Part shown: positions 52,247 to 62,601 of the stretch, one piece after another | How the letters are laid out: every line of letters starts with the position of its first letter | How positions within the stretch are numbered: position 1 is the first letter of the stretch | NCBI RefSeq assembly: GCF_005080845.1 | Contig: NZ_CP034858.1 | Span: 434,001-498,000 of the forward strand | Source: Buchnera aphidicola (Rhopalosiphum padi) | Lineage (GTDB): Bacteria; Pseudomonadota; Gammaproteobacteria; Enterobacterales; Enterobacteriaceae | Direction of reading: 5' to 3' | Length of the DNA stretch: 64,000 bases | The notes under the pieces: generated by a model | What the model saw: only the letters and a program-made list of their open reading frames with translations | Told to the model about the DNA's origin: nothing | The model's database searches: none | Translations under genes and position numbers: made by a program

Positions 52247-53122
52247 ATGAGCAATGAAGACACACAAAGTACTGAAAAAATTAATCGAAAAGGTTTTTTT
52301 TCTATTTTACTAAATCAAATTTTTCACGATGAACCAAAAAACAGAGAAGAACTACTAGTATTAATTCGTGATTCAGAACAAAATGAGTTAATAGATCAAG
52401 ATACTTGTGATATGTTAGAAGGCGTTATGCATATTGCAAAAAAAAGAATTAAAGATATTATGATACCAAGAACACAAATGATAACATTAAAATTAAATTA
52501 TAATCTTAATAAATGTCTTGATATTATAATTGAATCCGCACATTCACGTTTTCCAGTAATGAGTAGAGATCAAAATTATGTAGAAGGATTTTTAATTGCA
52601 AAAGATCTATTACCATTTATGAAAAATTCAAGAGATATATTCTGTATAAAAAATATATTAAGATCTGCTGTTGTAGTTCCTGAAAGTAAATCTGTAGATA
52701 GAATGCTAAAAGAATTTCGTTTAAAAAGAAGTCATATGGCTATAGTAATAGATGAATTTGGAGCAGTTTCAGGATTAGTTACAATAGAAGATATTCTTGA
52801 ATTAATTGTAGGAGAAATTCAAGATGAATATGATGATGAAGAAAAAGTAAATATTAGAAAATTAAAAAAATGTATATTTTCTATTAAAGCACTTACAGAA
52901 ATAAAAGAATTTAATGATACTTTTGAAACTAATTTTAGCGACGAAGAAGTAGATACAATTGGTGGATTAGTCATGAAAGCTTTTGGACATTTACCAAATA
53001 GAGGAGATAATATTAATATTAATGGATATAATTTTAAAGTTTCTATAGCTGACAGTCGAAAAGTTATACAAATACATGTAACTATTCCAGAAAATAAAAT
53101 CCCCAAAAAATTAGCAAAATAA
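52247..53122 (+). CDS. ybeX: CorC (YbeX), CBS-domain protein
   Basis: 291 residues (E. coli 292). Two CBS domains (IPRTQMITLKLNYNLNKCLDI region and VVVPESKSVDRMLKEF region) and a C-terminal CorC/HlyC domain with DEFGAVSGLVTIEDILE. In Salmonella CorC is linked to magnesium/cobalt efflux; its exact role here is not shown by sequence. In E. coli lnt follows; here 53123-53372 is AT-rich and empty. Confidence 0.95.
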   Translation: MSNEDTQSTEKINRKGFFSILLNQIFHDEPKNREELLVLIRDSEQNELIDQDTCDMLEGVMHIAKKRIKDIMIPRTQMITLKLNYNLNKCLDIIIESAHSRFPVMSRDQNYVEGFLIAKDLLPFMKNSRDIFCIKNILRSAVVVPESKSVDRMLKEFRLKRSHMAIVIDEFGAVSGLVTIEDILELIVGEIQDEYDDEEKVNIRKLKKCIFSIKALTEIKEFNDTFETNFSDEEVDTIGGLVMKAFGHLPNRGDNININGYNFKVSIADSRKVIQIHVTIPENKIPKKLAK

Positions 53123-53372
53123 GAATTATATTCATATATTTTATCTGAAAAATTATTTTATTAAAAATTAAAATTACATTATTCAGTGTATTTTTAAGTT
53201 TTTAATTTAATAAAAAGTTAATAAAAATTAATTTAAATAATAAAATTAAAAATCCTCTTATTTTTTATAAGATAAATCGTTCATCCATAAAAATCAAATT
53301 AAAAAACATTTTTTTATATTTTTATCAAAACTAATTTTTTTAAATTATTATATCTTTTATACGAGTGAAATT

Positions 53373-55958
53373 ATGGAAAAAGAATACTGTCCAAAAAATA
53401 TTGAATCATACGTGCAAAAATATTGGAAAGATAACAAAATTTTTCACGTTTATGAAGATGACAAAAAAGAAAAATATTACTGTCTTCCGATGCTTCCATA
53501 TCCTTCTGGAAAATTACATATGGGTCATGTAAGAAACTATACAATTAGTGATGTTATTTCAAGATATCAAAGAATGTTAGGAAAAAACGTTTTACAACCA
53601 ATTGGCTGGGATGCTTTTGGATTACCTGCTGAAGAAGCAGCTATTAAAAATAAAACTAAACCATCTGATTGGACACATAAAAACATTGAATATATGAAAA
53701 AACAACTCCAATCGCTAGGTTTTAGTTATGATTGGGACCGAGAAATAACTACATGTAAACCAGACTATTATCGCTGGGAACAATGGTTTTTTATTCAGTT
53801 ATACAAAAAAAAATTAGTTTATAAAAAAAATAGTTTTGTAAATTGGTGTCCTCACGATAAAACTGTTTTAGCTAATGAACAAGTTGTAAACGGTTGTTGC
53901 TGGAGGTGCCAAAATAAAATAATAATAAAAAAAATACCACAATGGTTTATAAAAATCAGAGATTATGCGGAATCTTTGTATAACGATCTGAATCATTTAG
54001 AAAACTGGCCTGAAAAAGTAAAAAACATGCAAAGAAACTGGATTGGTCGATCAAAAGGATTTGAAATTGTTTTGAATGTTTTAAATAGTACTAAAAAAAT
54101 TAAAGTATTTACTACTAGATTAGACACAATAATGGGAGCAACATATATTTCTATATCTCCTTTTCATAAATTTTCACTTCAGATTTCTAAAGAAAAAAAA
54201 GAAATAAAAAATTTTATTCAAAAACAAACTAACAATAATGTTTCTCAAGAAGATATAGAAAAAATAAAATTTGAAGGTATAAATAGTAATATGTTCGTTA
54301 TTCATCCAATTACCAATAAAAAAATACCTATTTGGATAGCAAATTTTATTCTAAAAGAATATGGTACTGGTGCAGTTATATCAGTGCCAGGACATAATCA
54401 AAATGATTGGAATTTTGCTATAAAGCATAATTTAAAAATAAAATATGTCATTAAAAATAAAAAATGTAAAAACATAGAATTATATAATTTATTTACAACC
54501 GAAAAAGGAATATTATTTAATTCTGGGAAATTTAATAATCTTAATTATCAAGATGCTACTCAGAAAATAAAAAAAACACTATCACAAAAAAAAATTATAA
54601 TAGAAAAAATAAATTATAAATTACAAGATTGGTGTGTATCAAGACAGCGTTATTGGGGTGCACCTATTCCTATGGCAACAAAAAAAAATGGAGAAATTAT
54701 AGCAATACCAGAAAAAAACCTACCGGTAGTATTGCCAGAAATACAAGATAGTTCTAATTTATCACAAACACCTATGAACAGTACTTCCGAATGGGCTAAA
54801 ATTAAAATTAAAAATCAAGATGTTATCCGCGAAACCGATACTTTTGATACATTTATGGAATCATCTTGGTATTATGCAAGATATACTTGTCCACATTATA
54901 ATAAAGGAATGCTTGACCCTATAGCTTCAAAATATTGGTTACCTGTAGACCAATATATTGGAGGTATAGAACATGCAATTATGCATTTAATGTATTTTAG
55001 GTTTTATCATAAATTATTATATGATTTCAAATTAGTTGAATTTAATGAACCAGTAAAAAATTTACTCTGTCAAGGTATGGTACTTGCTGAAGCATTTTAT
55101 CAATTTGATCAAAATAATCAGCGTAATTGGATTCATCCATCTTGTATACAAGTAGAAAAAAATTTAAAAGGAGAAACTATTAAAATCTATGATAAAAACA
55201 AGAAAGAAGTCATATGCGCAGGTATGATCAAAATGTCTAAATCTAAAAATAATGGGATTGAACCAGAATTAATGATAAATCGTTATGGTGCTGATACTGT
55301 TCGTTTGTTTATAATGTTTGCTGCTCCAATAGAATCATCGTTAGAATGGAGAGAATCTGGTGTCAAAGGAATTTATCGCTTTTTAAAAAAAATCTGGAAA
55401 TTAGTATTTAATTATATTGAAGTAAAAACAGTAAATAAAAAAATAAATTTTGATGTATTAAACGAAAAACAAAAAAAAATTTATCGTTTTCTGCATAAAA
55501 CTATTTTTAAAGTTTCTGATGATCTAAGTCGTCGAAAAACATTTAATACTGCGATCTCTGCTATTATGAAACTAGTTAATGAACTAATGATTTTTAAACT
55601 AGAAAATGAAGAAGATAAATGTATTATGAAAGAATCTTTAGTTTCTATTATTAAAATGCTTTATCCATTTACACCGCATTTTTGTTTTATATTATGGAAA
55701 AATTTAAATAAAAACTGTTCTATTGATTATGAAACTTGGCCAACTTTTGAAAGAAATATTTTATCTAAAGATAAAAATATACTGATTGTACAAATAAATG
55801 GAAAAAAAAGATGTACTGTAGAAGTTAAAAATAATTTAAATAAAGAAGAAATTTTATCTTATATAAAAAACAACTTAATTATTCAAAAAAAATTAAAAAA
55901 TTTAAAAATAATTAAAACAATTTATATTCCCAAGAAAATAATCAACTTTGTAGTTTAG
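53373..55958 (+). CDS. leuS: Leucyl-tRNA synthetase
   Basis: Class I synthetase, 861 residues (E. coli 860). HIGH motif in YPSGKLHMGHVRNYTI near residue 45, the inserted CP1 editing domain, SRQRYWGAPIPM, KMSKSKNNGIEP and the C-terminal anticodon region. ATG at 53373 after a 250-base spacer. Charges the tRNA-Leu(UAG) encoded at 17881-17962. Confidence 0.98.
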   Translation: MEKEYCPKNIESYVQKYWKDNKIFHVYEDDKKEKYYCLPMLPYPSGKLHMGHVRNYTISDVISRYQRMLGKNVLQPIGWDAFGLPAEEAAIKNKTKPSDWTHKNIEYMKKQLQSLGFSYDWDREITTCKPDYYRWEQWFFIQLYKKKLVYKKNSFVNWCPHDKTVLANEQVVNGCCWRCQNKIIIKKIPQWFIKIRDYAESLYNDLNHLENWPEKVKNMQRNWIGRSKGFEIVLNVLNSTKKIKVFTTRLDTIMGATYISISPFHKFSLQISKEKKEIKNFIQKQTNNNVSQEDIEKIKFEGINSNMFVIHPITNKKIPIWIANFILKEYGTGAVISVPGHNQNDWNFAIKHNLKIKYVIKNKKCKNIELYNLFTTEKGILFNSGKFNNLNYQDATQKIKKTLSQKKIIIEKINYKLQDWCVSRQRYWGAPIPMATKKNGEIIAIPEKNLPVVLPEIQDSSNLSQTPMNSTSEWAKIKIKNQDVIRETDTFDTFMESSWYYARYTCPHYNKGMLDPIASKYWLPVDQYIGGIEHAIMHLMYFRFYHKLLYDFKLVEFNEPVKNLLCQGMVLAEAFYQFDQNNQRNWIHPSCIQVEKNLKGETIKIYDKNKKEVICAGMIKMSKSKNNGIEPELMINRYGADTVRLFIMFAAPIESSLEWRESGVKGIYRFLKKIWKLVFNYIEVKTVNKKINFDVLNEKQKKIYRFLHKTIFKVSDDLSRRKTFNTAISAIMKLVNELMIFKLENEEDKCIMKESLVSIIKMLYPFTPHFCFILWKNLNKNCSIDYETWPTFERNILSKDKNILIVQINGKKRCTVEVKNNLNKEEILSYIKNNLIIQKKLKNLKIIKTIYIPKKIINFVV

Positions 55959-55993
55959 ATATAAGAGAGAATAAAAGTGATATTTTTATCCAA

Positions 55994-57010
55994 ATGAAAA
56001 TTATATACCCAGAAGAACTAAAAAAAAAATTAATTAAAAAATTAAATTATTGCTATATATTGTTAGGAGAAGATTCATTTTTTTTAAACAAAACTGAAAA
56101 ATTAATATTTAATATAGCAAAGAATAAAAAATTTATAGAAAAAAACATTATTAATATAGAAAAAGCTATAGACTGGAATAAAGTTATTAATTTCTATAAA
56201 TTAAAAAATTTATTTTTCAAAAAAACTATTTTAATAATTAATTTTATTATAAAAAAATTAAATCCATCTTTGATTAAAGATATAAATGAAATACCTTTTT
56301 TTAAAAATAAAGATATATTAATAATATTAAAATTTAATGAATTATCCGGTTTTATAAAAAAAAGTAAAACACTAAAAGTTCTTATGTTAGAAAGCGATAT
56401 TATATATTGCTCAACTCCATATGAATGGGCATTTAAAAACTGGTTACAGTACGAAATAAAAAAAAGAAATTTAAAAATAACACGCGAATCTTTTTCATTA
56501 TTACATAAATATTATGAAGGAAACGCGTTATGTGCATATCAAATATTAGATATTCTTTTAATTACATGGCCTAATGAAAATATAAGAATCGAAAAAATAA
56601 AAAAAATTATTAATCAATTTTCAATTTTTTCTCCATCAAATTGGATAAATGCAATATTTAATAATGATGCAGAAAAAGCTATTTACATATTAGATGGTTT
56701 TTTTAAACAAAAATATAACCCTCTTATTTTAATACGATCACTGCAAAAAGATTTATTAATTTTACTAAACATGAAAAGAGAAAAAAAATTAGATATAAAT
56801 ATTTTTTTAAAAAAAAATAATGTTTGGTTTAATAGATCTAAATTTTTTATTAACGCACTACGTTCTATTGATTTTAATAATTTTTTAAAAATAATCAGGA
56901 TCTTATTACAAATAGAAATTAAAATAAAAAAAGAATATAATAATTCTGTATGGATACAATTAAAAACGTTAACATTGTTACTATCTTCACCAATTAAATA
57001 CATACCATAA
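55994..57010 (+). CDS. holA: HolA, DNA polymerase III delta subunit
   Basis: Clamp-loader subunit that opens the beta clamp. 338 residues (E. coli 343), strongly diverged but aligned: MKIIYPEELKKKL, YCYILLGEDSFFLNKTEKL and the C-terminal WIQLKTLTLLLSS. E. coli has lptE between leuS and holA; it is absent here (35-base gap). nadD follows by 13 bases. Confidence 0.92.
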   Translation: MKIIYPEELKKKLIKKLNYCYILLGEDSFFLNKTEKLIFNIAKNKKFIEKNIINIEKAIDWNKVINFYKLKNLFFKKTILIINFIIKKLNPSLIKDINEIPFFKNKDILIILKFNELSGFIKKSKTLKVLMLESDIIYCSTPYEWAFKNWLQYEIKKRNLKITRESFSLLHKYYEGNALCAYQILDILLITWPNENIRIEKIKKIINQFSIFSPSNWINAIFNNDAEKAIYILDGFFKQKYNPLILIRSLQKDLLILLNMKREKKLDINIFLKKNNVWFNRSKFFINALRSIDFNNFLKIIRILLQIEIKIKKEYNNSVWIQLKTLTLLLSSPIKYIP

Positions 57011-57023
57011 AAATAGTAAAAAA

Positions 57024-57665
57024 ATGAAAGAAATGTATGCAATATTTGGGGGGAATTTTGATCCCATTCATTATGGTCATATTACTTCTGCTGAAAAATT
57101 AGCACAAGAAATCTCAATAAAAAAAATAATATTACTACCAAATCATGGACCTCCTCATCGATCTAAAACAAAAACATCTATAATAGATAAATTGAAAATG
57201 ATTAAGATCGCCATTAAAAATAATCAACTATTTACAATAAGTTATTTAGAAACAAAGAAAAACACAACTTTTTACACCATAGAAACATTAACAAAAATAA
57301 GAAAAAAAATTGGTTATCTACAACCATTATGTTTTATAATAGGAGAAGATAATCTAAATAATTTAAATATTTGGAAAGATTGGAAAAAAATATTATCATT
57401 ATCTCATTTATTAATTTGTCCTAGAATACATATAAAAGAAAACAATTCCAAATTAAAAAAATGGATTACATCTCACACTGTTAATAACATTAATTTTTTA
57501 CATAAAAAACCGTTTGGATTTATTTTTTTTTCAAAAATATCTATGATCAATGTCTCTTCAACTGAAATAAGGAAAAATTATTATGAAGGTAAAAGTTCTT
57601 ATGGATTATTACCTTCAAAAATAGAAAAATATATTTTATCAAAAAATCTGTATAAAAATTTATAA
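57024..57665 (+). CDS. nadD: NadD, nicotinate-mononucleotide adenylyltransferase
   Basis: Makes deamido-NAD from NaMN and ATP. 213 residues, the E. coli length. Nucleotidyltransferase signature GGNFDPIHYGH near residue 9; PNHGPPHR, FIIGEDNLNNL and SSTEIRKNYYEG follow. ATG at 57024 chosen by alignment; the ATG three codons on is possible. Confidence 0.95.
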   Translation: MKEMYAIFGGNFDPIHYGHITSAEKLAQEISIKKIILLPNHGPPHRSKTKTSIIDKLKMIKIAIKNNQLFTISYLETKKNTTFYTIETLTKIRKKIGYLQPLCFIIGEDNLNNLNIWKDWKKILSLSHLLICPRIHIKENNSKLKKWITSHTVNNINFLHKKPFGFIFFSKISMINVSSTEIRKNYYEGKSSYGLLPSKIEKYILSKNLYKNL

Positions 57666-57703
57666 TCAAAATTTATTTCTATTTCTTTAAAAAAACAAAA
57701 AAT

Positions 57704-57954
57704 ATGAAAAAAAAAATATTATATTAAATTTAATTGGACTTCGATGCCCCGAACCTATTATGGTGATAAGAAAAACACTAAGAAAAATGAAAAAAAATGA
57801 AAAAATATTAGTGTTAACAGATGATCCATCAACTAAAAGAGATATTCCTCATTTTTGTCATTTTATGGATCATGAACTTATAGATTTTTTTACTCATGTA
57901 AAACCATATCGCTACTTATTAAAAAAAGGACTTTCTTCTACGAAGATAGACTAA
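57704..57954 (+). CDS. tusA: TusA (SirA/YhhP), sulfur carrier, frame broken at an A10 run after the start codon
   Basis: Relays sulfur from IscS towards the 2-thiouridine of tRNA-Gln, -Lys and -Glu. The body [35 protein letters not shown] and PYRYLLKKG contains the acceptor cysteine in CPEP. The only ATG that fits (57704) is followed by A10 (57707-57716) and lies in the wrong frame, stopping at 57727. Eleven A would give [18 protein letters not shown] and about 83 residues (E. coli 81). An ATT at 57718 in the right frame is a poorer start. In E. coli tusA lies elsewhere. A clear terminator follows. Confidence 0.87.
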
Positions 57955-57987
57955 TTCATACAATTTATGTAAAAAAAAGTTAAAAGA

Positions 57988-58016
57988 TTAATATACACAC
58001 TTAGTGTGTATATTAA
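57988..58016. terminator. Perfect hairpin between convergent tusA and asd
   Basis: A 13-base perfect stem (57988-58000 with 58004-58016, core TACACAC/GTGTGTA) closes a 3-base loop. Situated between two converging genes, it is a likely bidirectional terminator, although no long U-tract follows. Confidence 0.65.
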
Positions 58017-58054
58017 TATATACTCTACAAATAAGAATTCTTTTCTTGAAAAAA

Positions 58055-59170
58055 TTAAATATCAACTAATAAATTTAGCATTCTTCTTAAAGGCTCAGCA
58101 GCACCCCATAATAACTGATCTCCCACAGTAAAAGCAGAAAGATATTTATTACCTATGTTTAATTTTCTTAATCGACCTATTGGTATCTTTAATGTACCAG
58201 TCACTGCAGATGGAGTTAAATTACATAATGTTTCTTTCATGTTGTTAGGGACAACATTAACCCATTGATTATGATTAACAATCATTTTTTTGATATTCTC
58301 TAAAGAAATATCTTTTTTTAATTTAATTAAAAATGACTGACTATGACATCGAATTGAACTGATACGAACACATGTTCCGTCAATTAAAATATTTTTTTTC
58401 AAATTTAAAATTTTATTTGTTTCAGCTTGTCCTTTCCATTCTTCTCGACTTTGACCATTTTTCATTTCTATATCTATCCAAGGTATTAAACTAGCAGCTA
58501 ACGGTACAGAAAAGTTTTCTAATGGAAAGTTTTTATTACGACTTGCTCGAGTGACTTTTTTCTCAATATCTAAAACAGAATAAGATTTATCTAATAATTG
58601 TTCAGAAACAACATTATATAAAGAACCCATTTGTTTTAATAATTCAATTACATGACGAGAACCAGCACCAGATGCTGCTTGATAAGTAGATACAGAAATC
58701 CAATCTATTAAATTATTTGAAAATAATCCCCCTAAAGCCATTAACATCAAACTAACAGTACAATTACCACCTACAAAAGTTTTAATTCCTTTATCTAATG
58801 CATTGTTTATAATATTTAAGTTTACAGGATCTAATACGATTATAGAATCGTTTTCCATTCGTAAAGTAGAAGCAGCATCTATCCAATAACCTTTCCAATT
58901 TTTATTACGTAATTGTGGATAAACTTTTTCAGTATAAGAACTCCCTTGACATGTAATAATAATATCCATTTCTTGTAATAAATTAATATTATAAGCATCC
59001 TTTAAATTTTTAAATAATGTATTATTTATAATAGGACCATCTTGACCAGATTGAGAAGTGGAAAAGAAATGAGGAATAATTTTTGAAAAATCATTTTCTT
59101 CCTGCATTCTTTTTAATAAAACTGATCCTACCATTCCACGCCAACCAATTATTCCAACAGACTTAATCAT
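58055..59170 (-). CDS. asd: Asd, aspartate-semialdehyde dehydrogenase
   Basis: Common step to lysine, threonine and methionine. 371 residues (E. coli 367). NADP-binding [14 protein letters not shown] at the N-terminus, catalytic cysteine at about 137 in [10 protein letters not shown], and [19 protein letters not shown] at 59170. Divergent from yhgN, the E. coli arrangement. Feeds LysA (47350). Confidence 0.97.
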   Translation of the reverse strand: MIKSVGIIGWRGMVGSVLLKRMQEENDFSKIIPHFFSTSQSGQDGPIINNTLFKNLKDAYNINLLQEMDIIITCQGSSYTEKVYPQLRNKNWKGYWIDAASTLRMENDSIIVLDPVNLNIINNALDKGIKTFVGGNCTVSLMLMALGGLFSNNLIDWISVSTYQAASGAGSRHVIELLKQMGSLYNVVSEQLLDKSYSVLDIEKKVTRASRNKNFPLENFSVPLAASLIPWIDIEMKNGQSREEWKGQAETNKILNLKKNILIDGTCVRISSIRCHSQSFLIKLKKDISLENIKKMIVNHNQWVNVVPNNMKETLCNLTPSAVTGTLKIPIGRLRKLNIGNKYLSAFTVGDQLLWGAAEPLRRMLNLLVDI

Positions 59171-59499
59171 TAATTAATATACGGATTTTTAAATTAACAA
59201 CAATTTTTATCAAAATTGATAACTAATTTAGTTAAAGTAAAAACTTTCCGTCCTCCGAAAGTAAATATAAATACTGTATACTTTTTATGAAAAAAATAGT
59301 TATTTGCAGAAAATATAAAATTTTATTTAAATTTTTAATATACTATAAAATTATAAATTTATCTTAAAATTAAGATTTATATATATATAAAAAAAAATAA
59401 TATTAATATATTTATATTGTTAAATAAAATTTTCAATATTTTATTCAAATTGCATATCGTTAAAAACTTTACATTTCTAAAAGGACATAATAAATTAAA
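59171..59499. other. Gene-free divergent spacer asd / yhgN
   Basis: About 329 bases of very AT-rich sequence with no coding frame. It must hold two divergent promoters. One GC-richer island at 59243-59262 forms a 6-base hairpin (ACTTTC with GAAAGT) about 75 bases upstream of the asd ATG. Otherwise nothing recognisable; (AT)n-like stretches occur near 59380-59430. Confidence 0.5.
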
Positions 59500-60090
59500 A
59501 TGAATGAAATAATTTCTACAACTATATTGCTAATTTTAATCATGGATCCTTTAGGTAATCTTCCAATTTTTATGACAATACTAAAAAATTTAGATGCAAA
59601 AAGGAGAAGAATAGTAGTTATACGTGAAATGATTATAGCTTTAGTTGTTATGTTAATATTCTTATTTGTCGGAGAAAAAATACTTACTATTCTTAATTTA
59701 AAGACTGAAACAGTTTCTATATCTGGAGGAATTATTTTATTTCTTATTGCTATAAAAATGATTTTTCCCTCAGATGACAACAACAGTGGAACTTCTTCAG
59801 ATGAAGAACCATTTTTAGTTCCATTAGCCATTCCATTAGTTGCAGGACCATCTTTATTAGCCACGTTAATGTTATTGTCTCATCAATATCTACATCATAT
59901 GTCTTATTTAGTGGGATCATTACTAATTGCATGGTTTTTTACAATTATAATATTGTTATTATCTGGTTTATTTTTAAAATTATTTGGTGATAAGGGTGTA
60001 AACGCATTAGAACGATTAATGGGTCTTATACTAATAATGCTCTCTACCCAAATGTTTCTTGATGGAATAAGAGCATGGTTTAAAAATTAA
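59500..60090 (+). CDS. yhgN: YhgN, MarC-family inner membrane protein
   Basis: 196 residues (E. coli 197), highly hydrophobic, with about six membrane segments. Family blocks: LILIMDPLGNLPIFM near the N-terminus, SISGGIILFLIAIKMIFP and PLAIPLVAGPSLLATLM. Function unknown in E. coli. One of few transport-like genes in the window. pgk follows by 24 bases. Confidence 0.93.
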   Translation: MNEIISTTILLILIMDPLGNLPIFMTILKNLDAKRRRIVVIREMIIALVVMLIFLFVGEKILTILNLKTETVSISGGIILFLIAIKMIFPSDDNNSGTSSDEEPFLVPLAIPLVAGPSLLATLMLLSHQYLHHMSYLVGSLLIAWFFTIIILLLSGLFLKLFGDKGVNALERLMGLILIMLSTQMFLDGIRAWFKN

Positions 60091-60114
60091 AAATTATTAA
60101 ACAAAGGTGATTTT

Positions 60115-61302
60115 ATGAATTTTAGAAAAATGACGGAATTGAATATAACAGGAAAAAAAATTTTAATAAGAACAGACTTAAATGTTCCCATGCAAGATGG
60201 AATAATTCAATCGGATGCAAGAATACTTGCCGCTCTTCCTACCATTAAAATGGCAATTCAAAAAAAAGCTAAAATAATTATTATGTCTCATTTAGGACGT
60301 CCAAAAGAAGGACACTACACACAAAAATATTCCTTATTTCCTGTTTTTCAATATCTCAGAAAAAAATTAAAAGAAACAAAAATTTATTTTTCTCATAATC
60401 ATTTAAAAAAAATAGAAATAAATTCAGGAGAAATATTAGTTTTAGAAAATGTTCGTTTTAACGTAGGAGAATTAAAAAACGATGAAAATTTATCTAAAGA
60501 ATATGCTAATTTATGTGATATTTTTGTTATGGATGCTTTTGGTAGTTCACACAGGATGCAATCTTCAACATATGGCATTGGAAAATTTGTTAAAATTGCA
60601 TGTGCTGGACCTCTTTTGATATCTGAAATTAATAGTTTAAAAAAAGCGTTAAAAAATCCAACTCGTCCTATGGTAGCTATAGTAGGAGGCGCGAAGGTAT
60701 CAACTAAATTTCAAGTATTAAATAAATTAGCTAAAATATCAGATACAATAATTGTTGGAGGGGGTATAGCCAATACGTTTTTAGCCATTGATAATAATGT
60801 TGGAAAATCATTATATGAAGCAGAGTTTATACTAAAAGCTAAAAAATTACGTGATGAATACAGTAATATTGTTATACCAATTGATTCTCGTGTAGGAAAA
60901 AACTTTTCTCCTAGTGAAAAATGCACAATAAAATTATCTTCTGAAATCAAAAAAAATGAAGAAATTATGGATTTTGGTGATGAAACAATAAAGAAAATCA
61001 TTAAAATTCTTAAAAAAGCAAAAACAATTCTTTGGAATGGACCTGTTGGAGTTTTTGAATTTCCCAATTTTAGAAAAGGAACTGAAATGATTGCAAAAAC
61101 AATTTCAGAAAACAATGGATTTTCAATAGCAGGCGGTGGAGACACATTATCTGTCATTGACATGTTTCAAATAAAAGACAAAATTTCTTATATTTCTACA
61201 GGAGGAGGGGCATTTTTAGAATTTATAGAAGGAAAAAAATTACCAGCAATAAAAATGCTAGAAGAGAATTTTAATAAACAAATTTTAAATAATCTATTTT
61301 AA
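60115..61302 (+). CDS. pgk: Phosphoglycerate kinase
   Basis: ATP-forming glycolytic step. 395 residues (E. coli 387). [48 protein letters not shown], the nucleotide region [13 protein letters not shown] and [12 protein letters not shown] are all present. Twenty-seven bases before fbaA; the pgk-fbaA-mscS order is that of E. coli, with epd lost upstream. Confidence 0.98.
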   Translation: MNFRKMTELNITGKKILIRTDLNVPMQDGIIQSDARILAALPTIKMAIQKKAKIIIMSHLGRPKEGHYTQKYSLFPVFQYLRKKLKETKIYFSHNHLKKIEINSGEILVLENVRFNVGELKNDENLSKEYANLCDIFVMDAFGSSHRMQSSTYGIGKFVKIACAGPLLISEINSLKKALKNPTRPMVAIVGGAKVSTKFQVLNKLAKISDTIIVGGGIANTFLAIDNNVGKSLYEAEFILKAKKLRDEYSNIVIPIDSRVGKNFSPSEKCTIKLSSEIKKNEEIMDFGDETIKKIIKILKKAKTILWNGPVGVFEFPNFRKGTEMIAKTISENNGFSIAGGGDTLSVIDMFQIKDKISYISTGGGAFLEFIEGKKLPAIKMLEENFNKQILNNLF

Positions 61303-61329
61303 CAACAAATTTAAACAATAGGAAAAAAA

Positions 61330-62409
61330 TTGAAAATTTTAAATTCCATTCAACCTGGAGTTGTAACAGGTAATGAATGTCAGATAATATTCGAATTAGC
61401 CAAAAAAAAGAAATTTGCAATACCAGCTGTCAATTGCATAGGTACTGATTCAATAAATACAGTCTTAGAAACTGCTTCCAGAGTAAAATCTCCAGTGATT
61501 ATACAATTTTCTTATGGAGGATCTTCTTTTATTGCAGGTTATAAAAGAATATCTTCAAAAAATCCTGAAGATCAAGCTATTCAAGGATCTATATCAGGTG
61601 CTCAACACGTACATTTAATGTCAAAATACTACCAAATCCCAGTAATATTACATACAGACCATTGTTCGAAAGAAATGTTGCCATGGATTAATGGACTACT
61701 AAAAGAAGGTAAAAAACACTATCAAAATTTCGGAAAACCTCTTTTTACTTCTCATATGATTGACTTGTCAAAAGAAAATTTGAAAGAAAATATTTCCACT
61801 TGCAGCAATTATTTAAAAAAAATAAAAAAAATAAACATGATGTTAGAAATTGAATTAGGATGCACAGGAGGAGAAGAAGACGGTATAGATAACAGTAAAA
61901 TAGATAAAAAATTACTTTACACACAGCCTGAAGATGTTAATTATGCATATGAAAATTTAAGTAAAATTAGCACAAATTTTACTATCGCAGCTTCATTTGG
62001 AAATGTACATGGAGTATATCAACCTGGAAATGTTAATCTAAAACCAAGCATTTTAAAAGCATCACAAGAATATGTAAAAATTAAACATAATTTGAACAAA
62101 CTTCCATTAAATTTCGTATTTCATGGTGGTTCGGGTTCGGATTTAAAAGAAATACATGAATCTATTGAGTACGGTATAGTAAAAATGAACATTGATACTG
62201 ATATGCAATGGGCAAGTTGGAAAGGAGTCTTAAATTTTTATAAAAAAAATAAAGACTTTTTACAAAAACAACTAGGAAATAAAAATGGTAAAAACATACC
62301 TAATAAAAAATATTATGATCCTAGATCATGGATCAGAGAATCTCAAGAATCAATGTCTAAAAGATTAGAAAAAACATTTAAGGATCTTAATGCTTTTAAT
62401 ATTTTATAA
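61330..62409 (+). CDS. fbaA: Fructose-bisphosphate aldolase, class II
   Basis: Zinc-dependent aldolase of glycolysis. 359 residues, the E. coli length. Zinc histidines in ILHTDHCSKE and the later NVHGVY and FHGGSGS blocks; ELGCTGGEEDG and the KMNIDTDMQWASW block are conserved. It starts at TTG 61330 behind AGGAAAAAAA; no ATG fits the N-terminus. Confidence 0.97.
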   Translation: MKILNSIQPGVVTGNECQIIFELAKKKKFAIPAVNCIGTDSINTVLETASRVKSPVIIQFSYGGSSFIAGYKRISSKNPEDQAIQGSISGAQHVHLMSKYYQIPVILHTDHCSKEMLPWINGLLKEGKKHYQNFGKPLFTSHMIDLSKENLKENISTCSNYLKKIKKINMMLEIELGCTGGEEDGIDNSKIDKKLLYTQPEDVNYAYENLSKISTNFTIAASFGNVHGVYQPGNVNLKPSILKASQEYVKIKHNLNKLPLNFVFHGGSGSDLKEIHESIEYGIVKMNIDTDMQWASWKGVLNFYKKNKDFLQKQLGNKNGKNIPNKKYYDPRSWIRESQESMSKRLEKTFKDLNAFNIL

Positions 62410-62439
62410 AAATAAATAAAAAAACTTTATATTTAAGTC

Positions 62440-62474
62440 CGGGGAATAAATAAAAATATTCTCCGAAATTTTTT
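62440..62474 (+). terminator. Rho-independent terminator of pgk-fbaA
   Basis: CGGGGAATA (62440-62448) pairs with TATTCTCCG (62457-62465), nine pairs with one G-U, an 8-base loop and a following AAATTTTTT. It lies 30 bases after the fbaA stop. Confidence 0.75.
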
Positions 62475-62601
62475 AAAAAATTTATTCTATGTAATATATT
62501 AATATATTTTATATTTATTTAATTTTTTAAAAAAAATTAATAAAAATAATTTAAATTTATTAAAAATTATTTACATTAACAAAAAATAAATAGAGATAAA
62601 A

